Shown: positions 16,261 through 23,815 of the stretch, one piece after another
Position numbering within the stretch: the first letter of the stretch is position 1
Layout of the letters: every line of letters starts with the position of its first letter
DNA from: Butyrivibrio sp.
GTDB taxonomy: Bacteria; Bacillota; Clostridia; Lachnospirales; Lachnospiraceae
Reading direction: 5' to 3'
Assembly: GCA_016297265.1 (NCBI GenBank)
Contig: JAEDHB010000016.1
Coordinates: 1-33,510 of the forward strand
DNA length: 33,510 bases
Position numbers and translations under genes: made by a program
Notes under the pieces: model-generated
The model's input: only the letters and a program-made list of their open reading frames with translations
What the model was told of the DNA's origin: nothing
Database searches by the model: none

Positions 16261-17096
16261 AATTCATTCACCAGCTCCTCTCTGGTAAGTATATCTTTTC
16301 TGATGGGCAAACCCGCCTTTGAAAGCAAATATGCCATCTCCGTCACATCCGGTACATCAAGTCTGACTTCCTTAAGTTTCTCAACATTGGAAAAAATTTC
16401 GCGGGGAGTTCCCTCCATGACGATTTTTCCCTTATCCATTACAAATACTTTATCTGCTAAAACAGCCTCATCCATATTATGCGTGATGAGTATAACTGTG
16501 ATTTTTTCTTTCTCATTTAATTCCTTGACCGCCTGCAATACCTCTCTGCGACCATTTGGATCCAGCATGGCCGTAGGCTCATCCATTATTATGCATTTCG
16601 GATGCATCGCCATTACCCCGGCAATCGCAACTCTCTGTTTTTGTCCGCCTGACAACTTGCTCGGCGAATAATCCCTGTATGCGGTCATACCAACATCCTC
16701 CAGGGCCTTTGTCACTCTGTCCCAAATCTCCTCACTGGGCACACCAAGATTCTCCGGTCCGAAGGCTACATCCTCGTCCACCACAGTGCCGATAATCTGG
16801 TTATCGGGATTCTGAAATACCATTCCGGCTTTCTGGCGGATATTCCACAGATTCGCCTCCTCCGATGTATCCATATTATCAAAAACAACTGCTCCCTCCG
16901 TTGGAGTAAGCAAAGCATTTATATGTTTGGCGAGAGTTGATTTCCCTGAACCATTATGTCCAAGAATTGCTATGAAACTGCCTTCTGCAATCTTCAGATT
17001 CACATGGTCAATTGCTGTATTGATACCTTCAACATTGCCTTCTTCATCGCGTCTGATGTATTCAAATACAAGTTCTTTTGTCCTAACTATACTCAT
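16245..17096 (-). CDS. ecfA1: Energy-coupling factor transporter ATPase EcfA1
   Basis: A 283-residue ABC ATPase that pairs with EcfA2 to drive ECF-type uptake. Walker A is GHNGSGKST (46-54), the Q loop FQNPDNQIIGTVVDEDVAFG has the A1 type sequence, the signature is LSGGQKQR from 148, and Walker B is IIMDEP followed by TAMLDP. The frame is open 17 codons further upstream, but that extension would run into the rplQ terminator; the ATG at 17096 follows AAAGGA at proper distance. Position directly after rplQ is the usual one in Firmicutes, but the terminator between them means the unit probably depends on read-through. Confidence 0.93.
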   Translation of the reverse strand: MSIVRTKELVFEYIRRDEEGNVEGINTAIDHVNLKIAEGSFIAILGHNGSGKSTLAKHINALLTPTEGAVVFDNMDTSEEANLWNIRQKAGMVFQNPDNQIIGTVVDEDVAFGPENLGVPSEEIWDRVTKALEDVGMTAYRDYSPSKLSGGQKQRVAIAGVMAMHPKCIIMDEPTAMLDPNGRREVLQAVKELNEKEKITVILITHNMDEAVLADKVFVMDKGKIVMEGTPREIFSNVEKLKEVRLDVPDVTEMAYLLSKAGLPIRKDILTREELVNELCRLY

Positions 17097-17117
17097 AACA
17101 ATTCCTTTCCCCATTCT

Positions 17118-17153
17118 AAAAAAAGACGGACGAACGCAAAACTGCATTCGTCC
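17118..17153 (-). terminator. Strong intrinsic terminator after rplQ
   Basis: On the minus strand GGACGAATGCA (17153-17143) pairs with TGCGTTCGTCC (17138-17128), 11 pairs with one G-U and a 4-nt loop. GTC and seven Ts follow. It marks the end of the ribosomal operon. Only about 20 nt separate it from the ecfA1 start, leaving no room for a separate promoter. Confidence 0.88.
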
Positions 17154-17177
17154 CTATATGTCCTGTATTATTCTAAA

Positions 17178-17714
17178 TTATACTAATTCAAGAATAACTT
17201 CCATTGCTGCATCGCCCTTACGTGGTCCGATTTTAACAATTCTAGTATATCCACCCTTGCGATCTACATATTTAGGTGCAATTTCTGTGAATAATTTATC
17301 AGCAATGCTGACTGTCTTTGTATTTCTTTTTCTGCCTGCTGCGGTGTCAGGAACTTCAGTTACTGTATAAAGTACTTTCATCATCTGTCTTCTGGCATGT
17401 ACTCTTGAAGGCATATCCTTTGTGATTTCCTTCTCTACATTGTCATATACAGTTTTCTTCTTTCCATCAACAACTTCTTTAACTCTTTTTCCATCTTTAT
17501 CTTTACGAGCTACTCTTGTTGTTACTTTTACAGTTTCAAAGTTGTCTTTTTCCTTAACTGCTAAAGCAATAAGTCCTTCAGCAACTTTGCGGATTTCCTT
17601 AGCCTTGGCTTCAGTTGTAACAATTTTGCCATTGTAAAGCAATGCTGTTACCTGGTTTCTGATTAAAGCTTTTCTCTGGTCAGCTGTTCTTCCAAGCTTT
17701 CTATAACCTGCCAT
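17178..17714 (-). CDS. rplQ: 50S ribosomal protein L17
   Basis: Large-subunit protein near the tunnel exit. The start (YRKLGRTADQRKALIRNQVT) and the end (KLFTEIAPKYVDRKGGYTRI, then ILELV) are typical L17. At 178 residues it is about 50 longer than the Escherichia coli protein: residues about 55-102 form a charged Lys-, Asp- and Val-rich insertion between the helix KEIRKVAEGLIALAV and the conserved VHARRQMMKVL block. A second short insertion lies near 120-137. It is the last gene of the ribosomal operon, 22 nt after rpoA. Confidence 0.95.
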   Translation of the reverse strand: MAGYRKLGRTADQRKALIRNQVTALLYNGKIVTTEAKAKEIRKVAEGLIALAVKEKDNFETVKVTTRVARKDKDGKRVKEVVDGKKKTVYDNVEKEITKDMPSRVHARRQMMKVLYTVTEVPDTAAGRKRNTKTVSIADKLFTEIAPKYVDRKGGYTRIVKIGPRKGDAAMEVILELV

Positions 17715-17736
17715 TTGTGCTTCCTCCTAAATCATT

Positions 17737-18699
17737 TTACTCGACGCCTGAGTTAAGCTGTAAGCCGAGTTCTTTTAATTTGGCAAGAACCTCTTCCAAT
17801 GACTTACGTCCGAGGTTTCTTACCTTCATCATATCTTCAGATGTTTTGTTACATAATTCTTCAACGGTGTTGATTCCGGCTCTCTTGAGACAGTTGTATG
17901 AACGAACTGAAAGTTCAAGTTCATCAATATTCATCTCGAGAACTTTTTCTTTTTCATTGTCTTCTTTTTCAACAATAGTACTGATTTCCTTTGTTGTCTC
18001 AGAAAGGTCAATGAAGAGACTCAAATGATCGCTAAGTACCTTTGCAGCAAGGCTTACAGCGTCATCCGGTGATATTGTTCCGTTGGTATATACTTCTAAT
18101 GTAAGTTTATCGTAATCAGTAATCTGACCAACACGAGTGTTCTGCACAGAAAGATTTACTCTGTCAATCGGTGTATAAATTGAATCGATTGAAAGAACAC
18201 CAATTGGTGTATCCTCAGTCTTATTCTTATCAGCGCTTACATATCCTCTTCCCTTTGTGATAGTAAGTTCCATGAAAAGCTTACAGTCATTTCCACCATT
18301 CAATGTTGCGATAACCTGATCCGGATTCAAAATCTCAATATCTGAATCTGCCTGAATATCGGCTGCTGTCACAACGCCTTCTCTTCCGTCACATTCAATG
18401 TAAGCAATCTTTGGCTCGTTTGAATCGCTGTTATTCTTGATGGCAAGATTTTTGATGTTCATAATGATGTCGCTGACATCTTCTTTTACGCCCGGAATCG
18501 GACTGAATTCATGTAATACGCCCTCGATTTTTACCTGGCTTACTGCTGCACCCGGAAGAGATGAAAGCATAATTCTTCTGAGTGAGTTGCCGAGAGTTGT
18601 TCCATAACCTCTTTCAAGGGGTTCTACAACAAACCTGCCATATCTTTTGTCTTCAGATATCTCTTCGATTTCAATTTTTGGTTTTTCAAATTCGAACAC
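17737..18699 (-). CDS. rpoA: RNA polymerase alpha subunit
   Basis: Alpha assembles RNA polymerase through its N-terminal domain and touches DNA and activators through its C-terminal domain. The 320-residue protein has the N-terminal block KIEIEEISEDKRYGRFVVEP and LERGYGTTLGNSLRRIMLSS, and the C-terminal helix-hairpin domain LSVRSYNCLKRAGINTVEEL and VRNLGRKSLEEVLAKL. Start choice: an ATG at 18729 lacks a ribosome binding site, while a GTG at 18699 lies eight bases after AAAGGAGG and gives the usual start MFEFEKPKIEI. I therefore choose GTG. It sits between rpsD and rplQ. Confidence 0.95.
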   Translation of the reverse strand: MFEFEKPKIEIEEISEDKRYGRFVVEPLERGYGTTLGNSLRRIMLSSLPGAAVSQVKIEGVLHEFSPIPGVKEDVSDIIMNIKNLAIKNNSDSNEPKIAYIECDGREGVVTAADIQADSDIEILNPDQVIATLNGGNDCKLFMELTITKGRGYVSADKNKTEDTPIGVLSIDSIYTPIDRVNLSVQNTRVGQITDYDKLTLEVYTNGTISPDDAVSLAAKVLSDHLSLFIDLSETTKEISTIVEKEDNEKEKVLEMNIDELELSVRSYNCLKRAGINTVEELCNKTSEDMMKVRNLGRKSLEEVLAKLKELGLQLNSGVE

Positions 18700-18746
18700 T
18701 AAAAGCCCCTCCTTTATTGGGTTTGTCATCTACAAATTATAGTCTA

Positions 18747-19340
18747 TTATTTAGAATATAACTCGACGATAAGCATTTCGTTAACCGGAACATCGATCAT
18801 TTCTCTTGTTGGAACTGATTTGATTGTTCCTTTAAGATTCTCATGATCTGCTTCAAGCCATTCTGGTACAAGTCTACCCTCTGTAACTTCAAGGATTGCT
18901 TTATATCTTACTGATGACTTAGCTTTTTCTTTGATTTCGATAGTATCGCCAGCTTTTACAAGGTATGATGGAATGTTTACACATTTACCGTTAACCAATA
19001 CATGCTTGTGATCTACAATCTGTCTTGCTTCTTTTCTTGTTCTGGCATAGCCTAATCTGAATATAACGTTGTCAAGTCTGAGTTCAAGCATTGACATAAG
19101 GTTCTCACCTGTCATACCGCTCATTCTGTCAGCCTTTTCAAAATAATTTCTGAAAGGTTTCTCAAGAACGCCATATATAAACTTTGCTTTCTGTTTTTCG
19201 CGAAGCTGAAGTCCGTACTCACTTACTTTTCTGCCGGCTCTTTCTAATTTTCTGTTTGATTTCTTATCTATTCCTAAATAAACTGGATCAAGTCCAAGTG
19301 ATCTGCATCTTTTAAGAACAGGAACTCTATTAACTGCCAT
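18747..19340 (-). CDS. rpsD: 30S ribosomal protein S4
   Basis: Primary 16S rRNA-binding protein of the small subunit, 197 residues. It shows the S4 RNA-binding block (LELRLDNVIFRLGYARTRKE, then ARQIVDHKHVLVNGKCVNIPS). The N-terminal zinc-finger cysteines of some S4 proteins are absent; only C12 is near. In Escherichia coli S4 represses this operon by binding upstream of rpsM; whether that holds here is not known. Its place between rpsK and rpoA is as in Escherichia coli, unlike Bacillus subtilis where rpsD lies elsewhere. Confidence 0.97.
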   Translation of the reverse strand: MAVNRVPVLKRCRSLGLDPVYLGIDKKSNRKLERAGRKVSEYGLQLREKQKAKFIYGVLEKPFRNYFEKADRMSGMTGENLMSMLELRLDNVIFRLGYARTRKEARQIVDHKHVLVNGKCVNIPSYLVKAGDTIEIKEKAKSSVRYKAILEVTEGRLVPEWLEADHENLKGTIKSVPTREMIDVPVNEMLIVELYSK

Positions 19341-19356
19341 TCTTTAACACCTCCTA

Positions 19357-19749
19357 TTAGACTCTTCTACGCTTTGGTGGACGACATCCGTTATGTGGAA
19401 CCGGTGTTACGTCCTTAATGCTTGTTACCTCAAGACCACATGCCTGAAGAGCTCTGATTGCTGCTTCACGACCTGATCCCGGTCCTTTTACCATTACATC
19501 TACTGTCTTTAATCCGTGTATTAAAGCTGCCTTAGTTGCAGTTTCTGCTGCCATCTGAGCTGCATAAGGAGTAGATTTCTTTGAACCTCTAAATCCAAGA
19601 CCACCGGCACTAGCCCATGACAATGCGTTACCTTCTGTATCAGTAATAGTAACGATTGTATTATTAAATGATGACTGAATATGTGCCTGTCCGCGTTCAA
19701 CGTTTTTCTTAACACGCTTTTTTGTCACTTTTTTTGTAACTTTAGCCAT
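19357..19749 (-). CDS. rpsK: 30S ribosomal protein S11
   Basis: Small-subunit platform protein of 130 residues that contacts mRNA near the exit site. The family pattern is plain: HIQSSFNNTIVTITDTEGNA, SAGGLGFRGSKKSTPYAAQM, GPGSGREAAIRAL and the C-terminal DVTPVPHNGCRPPKRRRV. It lies between rpsM and rpsD with a normal AGGAGG-like site about nine bases before the ATG. Confidence 0.97.
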   Translation of the reverse strand: MAKVTKKVTKKRVKKNVERGQAHIQSSFNNTIVTITDTEGNALSWASAGGLGFRGSKKSTPYAAQMAAETATKAALIHGLKTVDVMVKGPGSGREAAIRALQACGLEVTSIKDVTPVPHNGCRPPKRRRV

Positions 19750-19810
19750 TTTCTAAACTAACCTCCCTTATGGGTTCCCGTTATAGTTATCTATTCTATA
19801 TTATCGGGTA

Positions 19811-20179
19811 TTATTTTTTCTTGTTTGCGATTGTTTTCTTAGGACCCTTACGAGTTCTAGCGTTTGTTTTTGTTTTCTGTCCTCTTACCGGAAGACCTTT
19901 TCTGTGACGAATGCCTCTGTTGCATCCGATTTCCTGTAATCTCTTGATGTTGAGAGCTACTTCTCTTCTGAGATCACCTTCTACTGTCTGACTAGCGTCA
20001 ATTACTTCTTTAATTCTGCCTACTTCTTCGTCAGTAAGATCTTTTACACGAGTATCAGGATCTACTTTAGCTTCAGCAAGAATACGATTTGAGCTGATTC
20101 TGCCGATACCATAAATATAGGTAAGGCCGATCTCAACACGTTTTTCTCTTGGTAAATCTACACCAGCGATACGAGCCAT
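19811..20179 (-). CDS. rpsM: 30S ribosomal protein S13
   Basis: Small-subunit head protein of 122 residues that bridges to the 50S subunit and touches P-site tRNA. It starts MARIAGVDLPREKRVEIGLT, has the helix-hairpin-helix region YIYGIGRISSNRIL and the basic tail RGQKTKTNARTRKGPKKTIA. The frame is open 40 codons further upstream, but the ATG at 20179 has a GGAGGTG site and gives the conserved N-terminus. An unusually long 157-nt gap separates it from rpmJ. Confidence 0.97.
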   Translation of the reverse strand: MARIAGVDLPREKRVEIGLTYIYGIGRISSNRILAEAKVDPDTRVKDLTDEEVGRIKEVIDASQTVEGDLRREVALNIKRLQEIGCNRGIRHRKGLPVRGQKTKTNARTRKGPKKTIANKKK

Positions 20180-20250
20180 GTGTGCATTACACCTCCGTTT
20201 TCTGAAAATTTGTTGTGAATTTATTTTAAGTGGCTTCATTATTATATATC

Positions 20251-20278
20251 TGCCACTGCAGCCGCATAGTTGCAGGCA
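20251..20278 (-). promoter_or_regulatory. Hairpin in the rpmJ-rpsM spacer, possible alpha-operon leader
   Basis: TGCC-AC-TGCA (20251-20260) pairs with TGCA-GGCA (20271-20278) as an eight-pair stem with a 2-nt bulge and a 10-nt loop. It lies about 70 nt upstream of rpsM, in the place where S4 binds the alpha-operon mRNA in Escherichia coli. Function is inferred from position only. Confidence 0.35.
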
Positions 20279-20336
20279 AAGAAATATCCCGACGGGCATA
20301 CTACTCCCTTCGGTCTATTTTCATTGGTTCCTGTGA

Positions 20337-20450
20337 TTAACCCTGTCTCTGTTTATGCTTAGGATTTTCACAGATGATCATAATGTTTCCTTTTCTTCTG
20401 ATAACTTTGCATTTTTCGCAAATTGGTTTAACTGATGATCTAACCTTCAT
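20337..20450 (-). CDS. rpmJ: 50S ribosomal protein L36 (zinc-binding form)
   Basis: A 37-residue gene between infA and rpsM. The protein begins MKVRSSVKPI and carries the zinc ligands C11, C14, C27 and H32 (ICEKC, then ICENPKH), so it is the zinc-binding form of L36. It has an AAAGGAGG site seven bases before the ATG. It is preceded by its own promoter-like sequence and an 8-bp hairpin, which could give extra transcription of the downstream alpha-operon genes. Confidence 0.95.
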   Translation of the reverse strand: MKVRSSVKPICEKCKVIRRKGNIMIICENPKHKQRQG

Positions 20451-20474
20451 GGGAAATCCTCCTTTCCACAAAAG

Positions 20475-20495
20475 CAACTTTTGAAATAAAAGTTG
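20475..20495. repeat. 8-bp hairpin in the rpmJ leader
   Basis: CAACTTTT (20475-20482) and AAAAGTTG (20488-20495) form a perfect stem with a 5-nt loop. On the minus strand seven Ts precede it rather than follow it, so it is not a standard terminator for infA. It lies between the rpmJ promoter and ribosome binding site. Confidence 0.5.
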
Positions 20496-20514
20496 AAAAA
20501 AACGTCCGCTTGAT

Positions 20515-20543
20515 ATTGTAACACAACGTTTTCTATATTACAA
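20515..20543 (-). promoter_or_regulatory. Internal promoter before rpmJ
   Basis: On the minus strand TTGTAA (20543-20538) and TACAAT (20520-20515) are 17 nt apart, in the 102-nt gap between infA and rpmJ. Confidence 0.5.
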
Positions 20544-20552
20544 GTATAATTT

Positions 20553-20771
20553 TTATTTATCTCTCCAGATAATTCTTCCTTTTGAAAGATCATATGGTGA
20601 TAATTCAAGTGTAACCTTGTCACCAGGAATAATTCTGATGTAGTTCATTCTAAGTTTTCCGCTGATATGAGCGAGAACCTTATGTCCATTCTCAAGCTCT
20701 ACCTGGAACATTGCATTAGGAAGCTTTTCAATTACGGTTCCTTCTATTTCGATAACATCTGATTTTGACAT
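20553..20771 (-). CDS. infA: Translation initiation factor IF-1
   Basis: A 72-residue OB-fold protein that binds the ribosomal A site during initiation. The family pattern is clear: MSKSDVIEIEGTVIEKLPNA, then VELENGHKVLAHISGKLRMNYIRI and GDKVTLELSPYDLSKGRI. Its ATG directly follows the stop codon of the KOW gene, and the GGAGG that serves it lies inside the last codons (Gly-Gly-Lys) of that gene. IF-1 synthesis is thus tied to translation of the KOW protein. Confidence 0.97.
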   Translation of the reverse strand: MSKSDVIEIEGTVIEKLPNAMFQVELENGHKVLAHISGKLRMNYIRIIPGDKVTLELSPYDLSKGRIIWRDK

Positions 20772-21056
20772 TTACTTTCCTCCTGTACTCTTCTTTATAT
20801 GAATCAGATAATTTTTTATTGAATATTTGATATCCTCGTTTCTCACTTTACCTGACCGGAATTTTTCTTTTAATTCCTCATCTTCCCTGTCAAGTAAAAT
20901 TAGATGTTTTGGATTTTTGTTCTTGGCATTTTCCAATTTCTTGTACCTGCCATCGCATACCATAATCTGTTGACCGACATTTACTACTATATATATAGTA
21001 TCTTTATCATGTCCGGCAATGGACCTGCATAAACTGCCTTTTTCAAAAACACTCAT
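20772..21056 (-). CDS. KOW-domain RNA-binding protein, L14e/L6e/L27e-like
   Basis: A 94-residue protein with an N-terminal KOW-like fold (MSVFEKGSLCRSIAGHDKDT, then IYIVVNVGQQIMVCDGRYKKL) and a charged C-terminal part (NPKHLILLDREDEELKEK). Proteins of this kind sit between map and infA in many clostridia and resemble archaeal/eukaryotic L14e-type ribosomal proteins, so a role on the ribosome or in RNA binding is likely but unproven. The ATG shares its A with the map stop (TGATG) and has an AGGTG site; a start ten codons earlier inside map is possible but less likely. It ends directly at the infA start. Confidence 0.8.
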   Translation of the reverse strand: MSVFEKGSLCRSIAGHDKDTIYIVVNVGQQIMVCDGRYKKLENAKNKNPKHLILLDREDEELKEKFRSGKVRNEDIKYSIKNYLIHIKKSTGGK

Positions 21057-21814
21057 CACACACCTCGCAGCGAAAGGATTTCGCATCCCGTTTCTGTGAT
21101 AAGCACCGTGTTTTCATAGTGGGCTGCTAAGGAGCCGTCCCTTGTGACAACCGTCCAGTCATCATCAAGCCATGCCACTCTGTGTGTACCTGTTGTCAAC
21201 ATTGGTTCAATTGCCAGAGTCATACCGGCTCTCAATTTGAGGCCTTTATGTCTCTGTGGAAAATTGAAAACATCCGGGTCTTCATGAAGTGAAGTTCCTA
21301 TTCCGTGTCCGGCTAAGTCCCTGACCACTCCGCAACCCAGGCGGTTAGCATAATTGCCAATTGCTGTCGATATATCGTTAAGATAATTACCGGCTTTAGC
21401 ATATTTGATGCCCTCAAAGAAGCTCTGCTCTGTTACTGCCATAAGCATTCTTGCTTCTCTGGTTATATTCCCCACAGCATGTGTTCTTGCCGCATCAGAG
21501 TGATGACCTTTATATATCACTCCTGCATCCAGGCTTACTATGTCGCCATCCTGTAATATTCTCTTACGGGAAGGTATTCCGTGAACAACTTCCTCGTTAA
21601 CTGAAACACATATCGAAGCAGGATATCCTTGATAGTTTAAAAAAGAAGGGACGCAACCGTAACTTCTGATGATTTCCTCTCCTTTTTTGTCAATATCATA
21701 AGTAGATATTCCCGGTTCTATTATTTTTGCAAGTTCTTCATGAACTATTGCGAGAATCCTTCCGGCCTCCCGCATTAGTTCAATCTGATGTTCTGCCTTA
21801 ATTGTTACAGACAT
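21056..21814 (-). CDS. map: Methionine aminopeptidase, type I
   Basis: Removes the first Met from new proteins. The 252-residue enzyme has the five metal ligands of the family: D96 (SLDAGV), D107 (HHSDAARTHAVG), H170 (LAGHGIGTSLHEDP), E203 (LAIEPM) and E234 (HYENTVLIT). It lacks the N-terminal SH3-binding extension seen in some other type I forms. It starts three bases after the adk stop, with its AGGAG site inside the end of adk, and overlaps the KOW gene by one base. The adk-map-infA order is the usual Firmicutes one. Confidence 0.97.
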   Translation of the reverse strand: MSVTIKAEHQIELMREAGRILAIVHEELAKIIEPGISTYDIDKKGEEIIRSYGCVPSFLNYQGYPASICVSVNEEVVHGIPSRKRILQDGDIVSLDAGVIYKGHHSDAARTHAVGNITREARMLMAVTEQSFFEGIKYAKAGNYLNDISTAIGNYANRLGCGVVRDLAGHGIGTSLHEDPDVFNFPQRHKGLKLRAGMTLAIEPMLTTGTHRVAWLDDDWTVVTRDGSLAAHYENTVLITETGCEILSLRGV

Positions 21815-21817
21815 ATT

Positions 21818-22462
21818 TTACGCTCCTAATATAGCAACAATGGCATCGAATACTTCTTCAAGCTTCTTTGTGCCGTCAACCTCTTTAAGAACATTTCTGT
21901 CTGCATAAAAATCAATGAGTGGCTGTGTCTGCTCATGATATACAGCAAGACGGTTCTTTACTGTTTCCGGCTTATCATCATCTCGGATAATAAGCTCTGC
22001 ACCACATTTATCACATACGCCCTCAACCTTGGTAGGAGCGAATTCTACATGATATGTAGCACCACATGTTACACAAGCTCTTCTTCCTGACATACGCTTG
22101 ATAATGTTTTCATCAGGTACTTCAACGTCAATTGCATAATCAACATTTTCACCGGATGCCTTAAGTGCATTTTCAAGTGCCTCTGCCTGAGGAATTGTTC
22201 TTGGAAAACCGTCTAATACATAACCATTTTTGCAGTCATCAGTTTTAACTCTGTCAACTACAAGGTCAACTACCAATTCATCCGGAACAAGAAGTCCCTG
22301 ATCCATATAGGATTTGGCTTTCTGACCAAGCTCTGTATTATTTTTGATATTTGCTCTAAAAATATCTCCTGTTGATATATGAGGAATATTGTATTTTGCA
22401 CAGATCATATCTGCCTGTGTACCTTTTCCTGCTCCAGGAGCACCTAACATAATAATTTTCAT
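21818..22462 (-). CDS. adk: Adenylate kinase with zinc-binding lid
   Basis: Interconverts ATP plus AMP and two ADP. The 214-residue protein has the P loop GAPGAGKGT (7-15), the AMP-binding STGDIFR and GFPRT blocks, and a lid with four Cys (C130, C133, C150, C153), the structural zinc site common in Gram-positive adenylate kinases. It follows secY by 24 nt in the standard secY-adk-map order. Confidence 0.98.
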   Translation of the reverse strand: MKIIMLGAPGAGKGTQADMICAKYNIPHISTGDIFRANIKNNTELGQKAKSYMDQGLLVPDELVVDLVVDRVKTDDCKNGYVLDGFPRTIPQAEALENALKASGENVDYAIDVEVPDENIIKRMSGRRACVTCGATYHVEFAPTKVEGVCDKCGAELIIRDDDKPETVKNRLAVYHEQTQPLIDFYADRNVLKEVDGTKKLEEVFDAIVAILGA

Positions 22463-22486
22463 GAAACTACCTTTACCCTTTCAAAA

Positions 22487-23815
22487 CTATTCGCTAAGGA
22501 AACCTTTATAGTCCCTAACAACCATCTGGGATTCAATCTGTCTGATTGTTTCAATGACAACACCAACAATAATGATAAGTGATGTACCGCCGAATGAAAC
22601 ATTTGCATTAAATAATCCTGAGAAAATAATCGGTATAATCGCAACAATGATAAGTCCGATAACACCAATAAAAATTATTTTGTTCAAGAGATTTGTCAGG
22701 TAATCTGAAGTTGGCTTACCAGGCCTGATTCCCGGAATAAATCCGCCACTCTTCTTCATGTTGTTTGCCACTTCAGTAGGATTGAATGTGATTGATGTAT
22801 AGAAATATGCAAAGAAAATATTCAATGCGATATATAAGATAACACCAACCGTATAAATCATATTACTTCTGTTGAACCAGTTGTTTGATGATAATCCGAG
22901 AAGGATTTTTCCTCCTACTGTTGAATAGTCAACATTTCCAATCAATGAAGCAATCATAACAGGAAATGTCATAAGTGACTGAGCAAAAATCACCGGAATA
23001 ACGCCGGCTGTATTTACTTTGAGTGGAATATGCGATGAATTTCCACTATAACTCTTTCTTCCTTGGATTTTGTTAGAATACTGAACCGGTATTCTTCTTT
23101 CTCCATCACATAACAATACTGTGAGGATTACTACTCCAACGATAACTACTGCAATTATTACAATCGCTGCAGATGCTTTAAGTACTGACTGTCCTTTGAT
23201 AAAAGACTCAAACAATGTCGCAAAGTCATCCGGTACTCTGGAAACAATATTGATAAGAAGTACTATTGAAATACCGTTTCCCACACCCCTTTCAGTGATT
23301 CTCTCACCAATCCACATAAGCAATGCTGAACCTGCAGTAAGGGTTGTTACCATTATTGCACCTGCCATAACCTTATGAAGTGTATCCATTGATGCATATC
23401 CGATAATAAGTCCCTGATTACCGAATCCGATAACCATTGAAATACTCTCAACCAATGCAAGGATTATTGTCAGGTATCTTGTAATAGCAGTTATTTTCTT
23501 TCTTCCTTCTTCTCCGTCCTTCTGTAACTCCTCGAGTTTTGGAATCGCAATACCAAGAAGCTGCATAATGATTGAAGAAGTAATGTATGGTGTAATGCTC
23601 AATGCAAATACGGAGAAGTTCAATAATGAACCACCCGTTACAGCATTCATGAAACTGAAGTTATCATTGCTGAGCATTGTTGAAAAATAATCTGTATTAA
23701 CGCCGGGAATAGGAAGAATACTTCCTACTCTTACGACGATAAGCATTAAAAATGTGAAAAAGAGTTTGCGTCTGATATCTTTTACCTTGAACGCATTAAT
23801 TAATGTTTTAAACAT
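22487..23815 (-). CDS. secY: Protein translocase subunit SecY
   Basis: Channel subunit of the Sec translocon, 442 residues with ten membrane helices. The family blocks are clear: RRKLFFTFLMLIVVRVGSIL PIPGVN at the start, the plug region after residue 55, ITERGVGNGISIVL, VNTAGVIPVIFAQSL, and the C-terminal loop GGFIPGIRPGKPT with SQMVVRDYKGFL. Its ATG shares its A with the rplO stop (TAATG) after a GAGGTG site, so translation is coupled to L15. Confidence 0.98.
   Translation of the reverse strand: MFKTLINAFKVKDIRRKLFFTFLMLIVVRVGSILPIPGVNTDYFSTMLSNDNFSFMNAVTGGSLLNFSVFALSITPYITSSIIMQLLGIAIPKLEELQKDGEEGRKKITAITRYLTIILALVESISMVIGFGNQGLIIGYASMDTLHKVMAGAIMVTTLTAGSALLMWIGERITERGVGNGISIVLLINIVSRVPDDFATLFESFIKGQSVLKASAAIVIIAVVIVGVVILTVLLCDGERRIPVQYSNKIQGRKSYSGNSSHIPLKVNTAGVIPVIFAQSLMTFPVMIASLIGNVDYSTVGGKILLGLSSNNWFNRSNMIYTVGVILYIALNIFFAYFYTSITFNPTEVANNMKKSGGFIPGIRPGKPTSDYLTNLLNKIIFIGVIGLIIVAIIPIIFSGLFNANVSFGGTSLIIIVGVVIETIRQIESQMVVRDYKGFLSE

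Noticed and set aside
17097..17177. L17 downstream element RNA motif
   Set aside because: The only structure here is a simple terminator hairpin; I saw nothing more complex to support a named RNA family.
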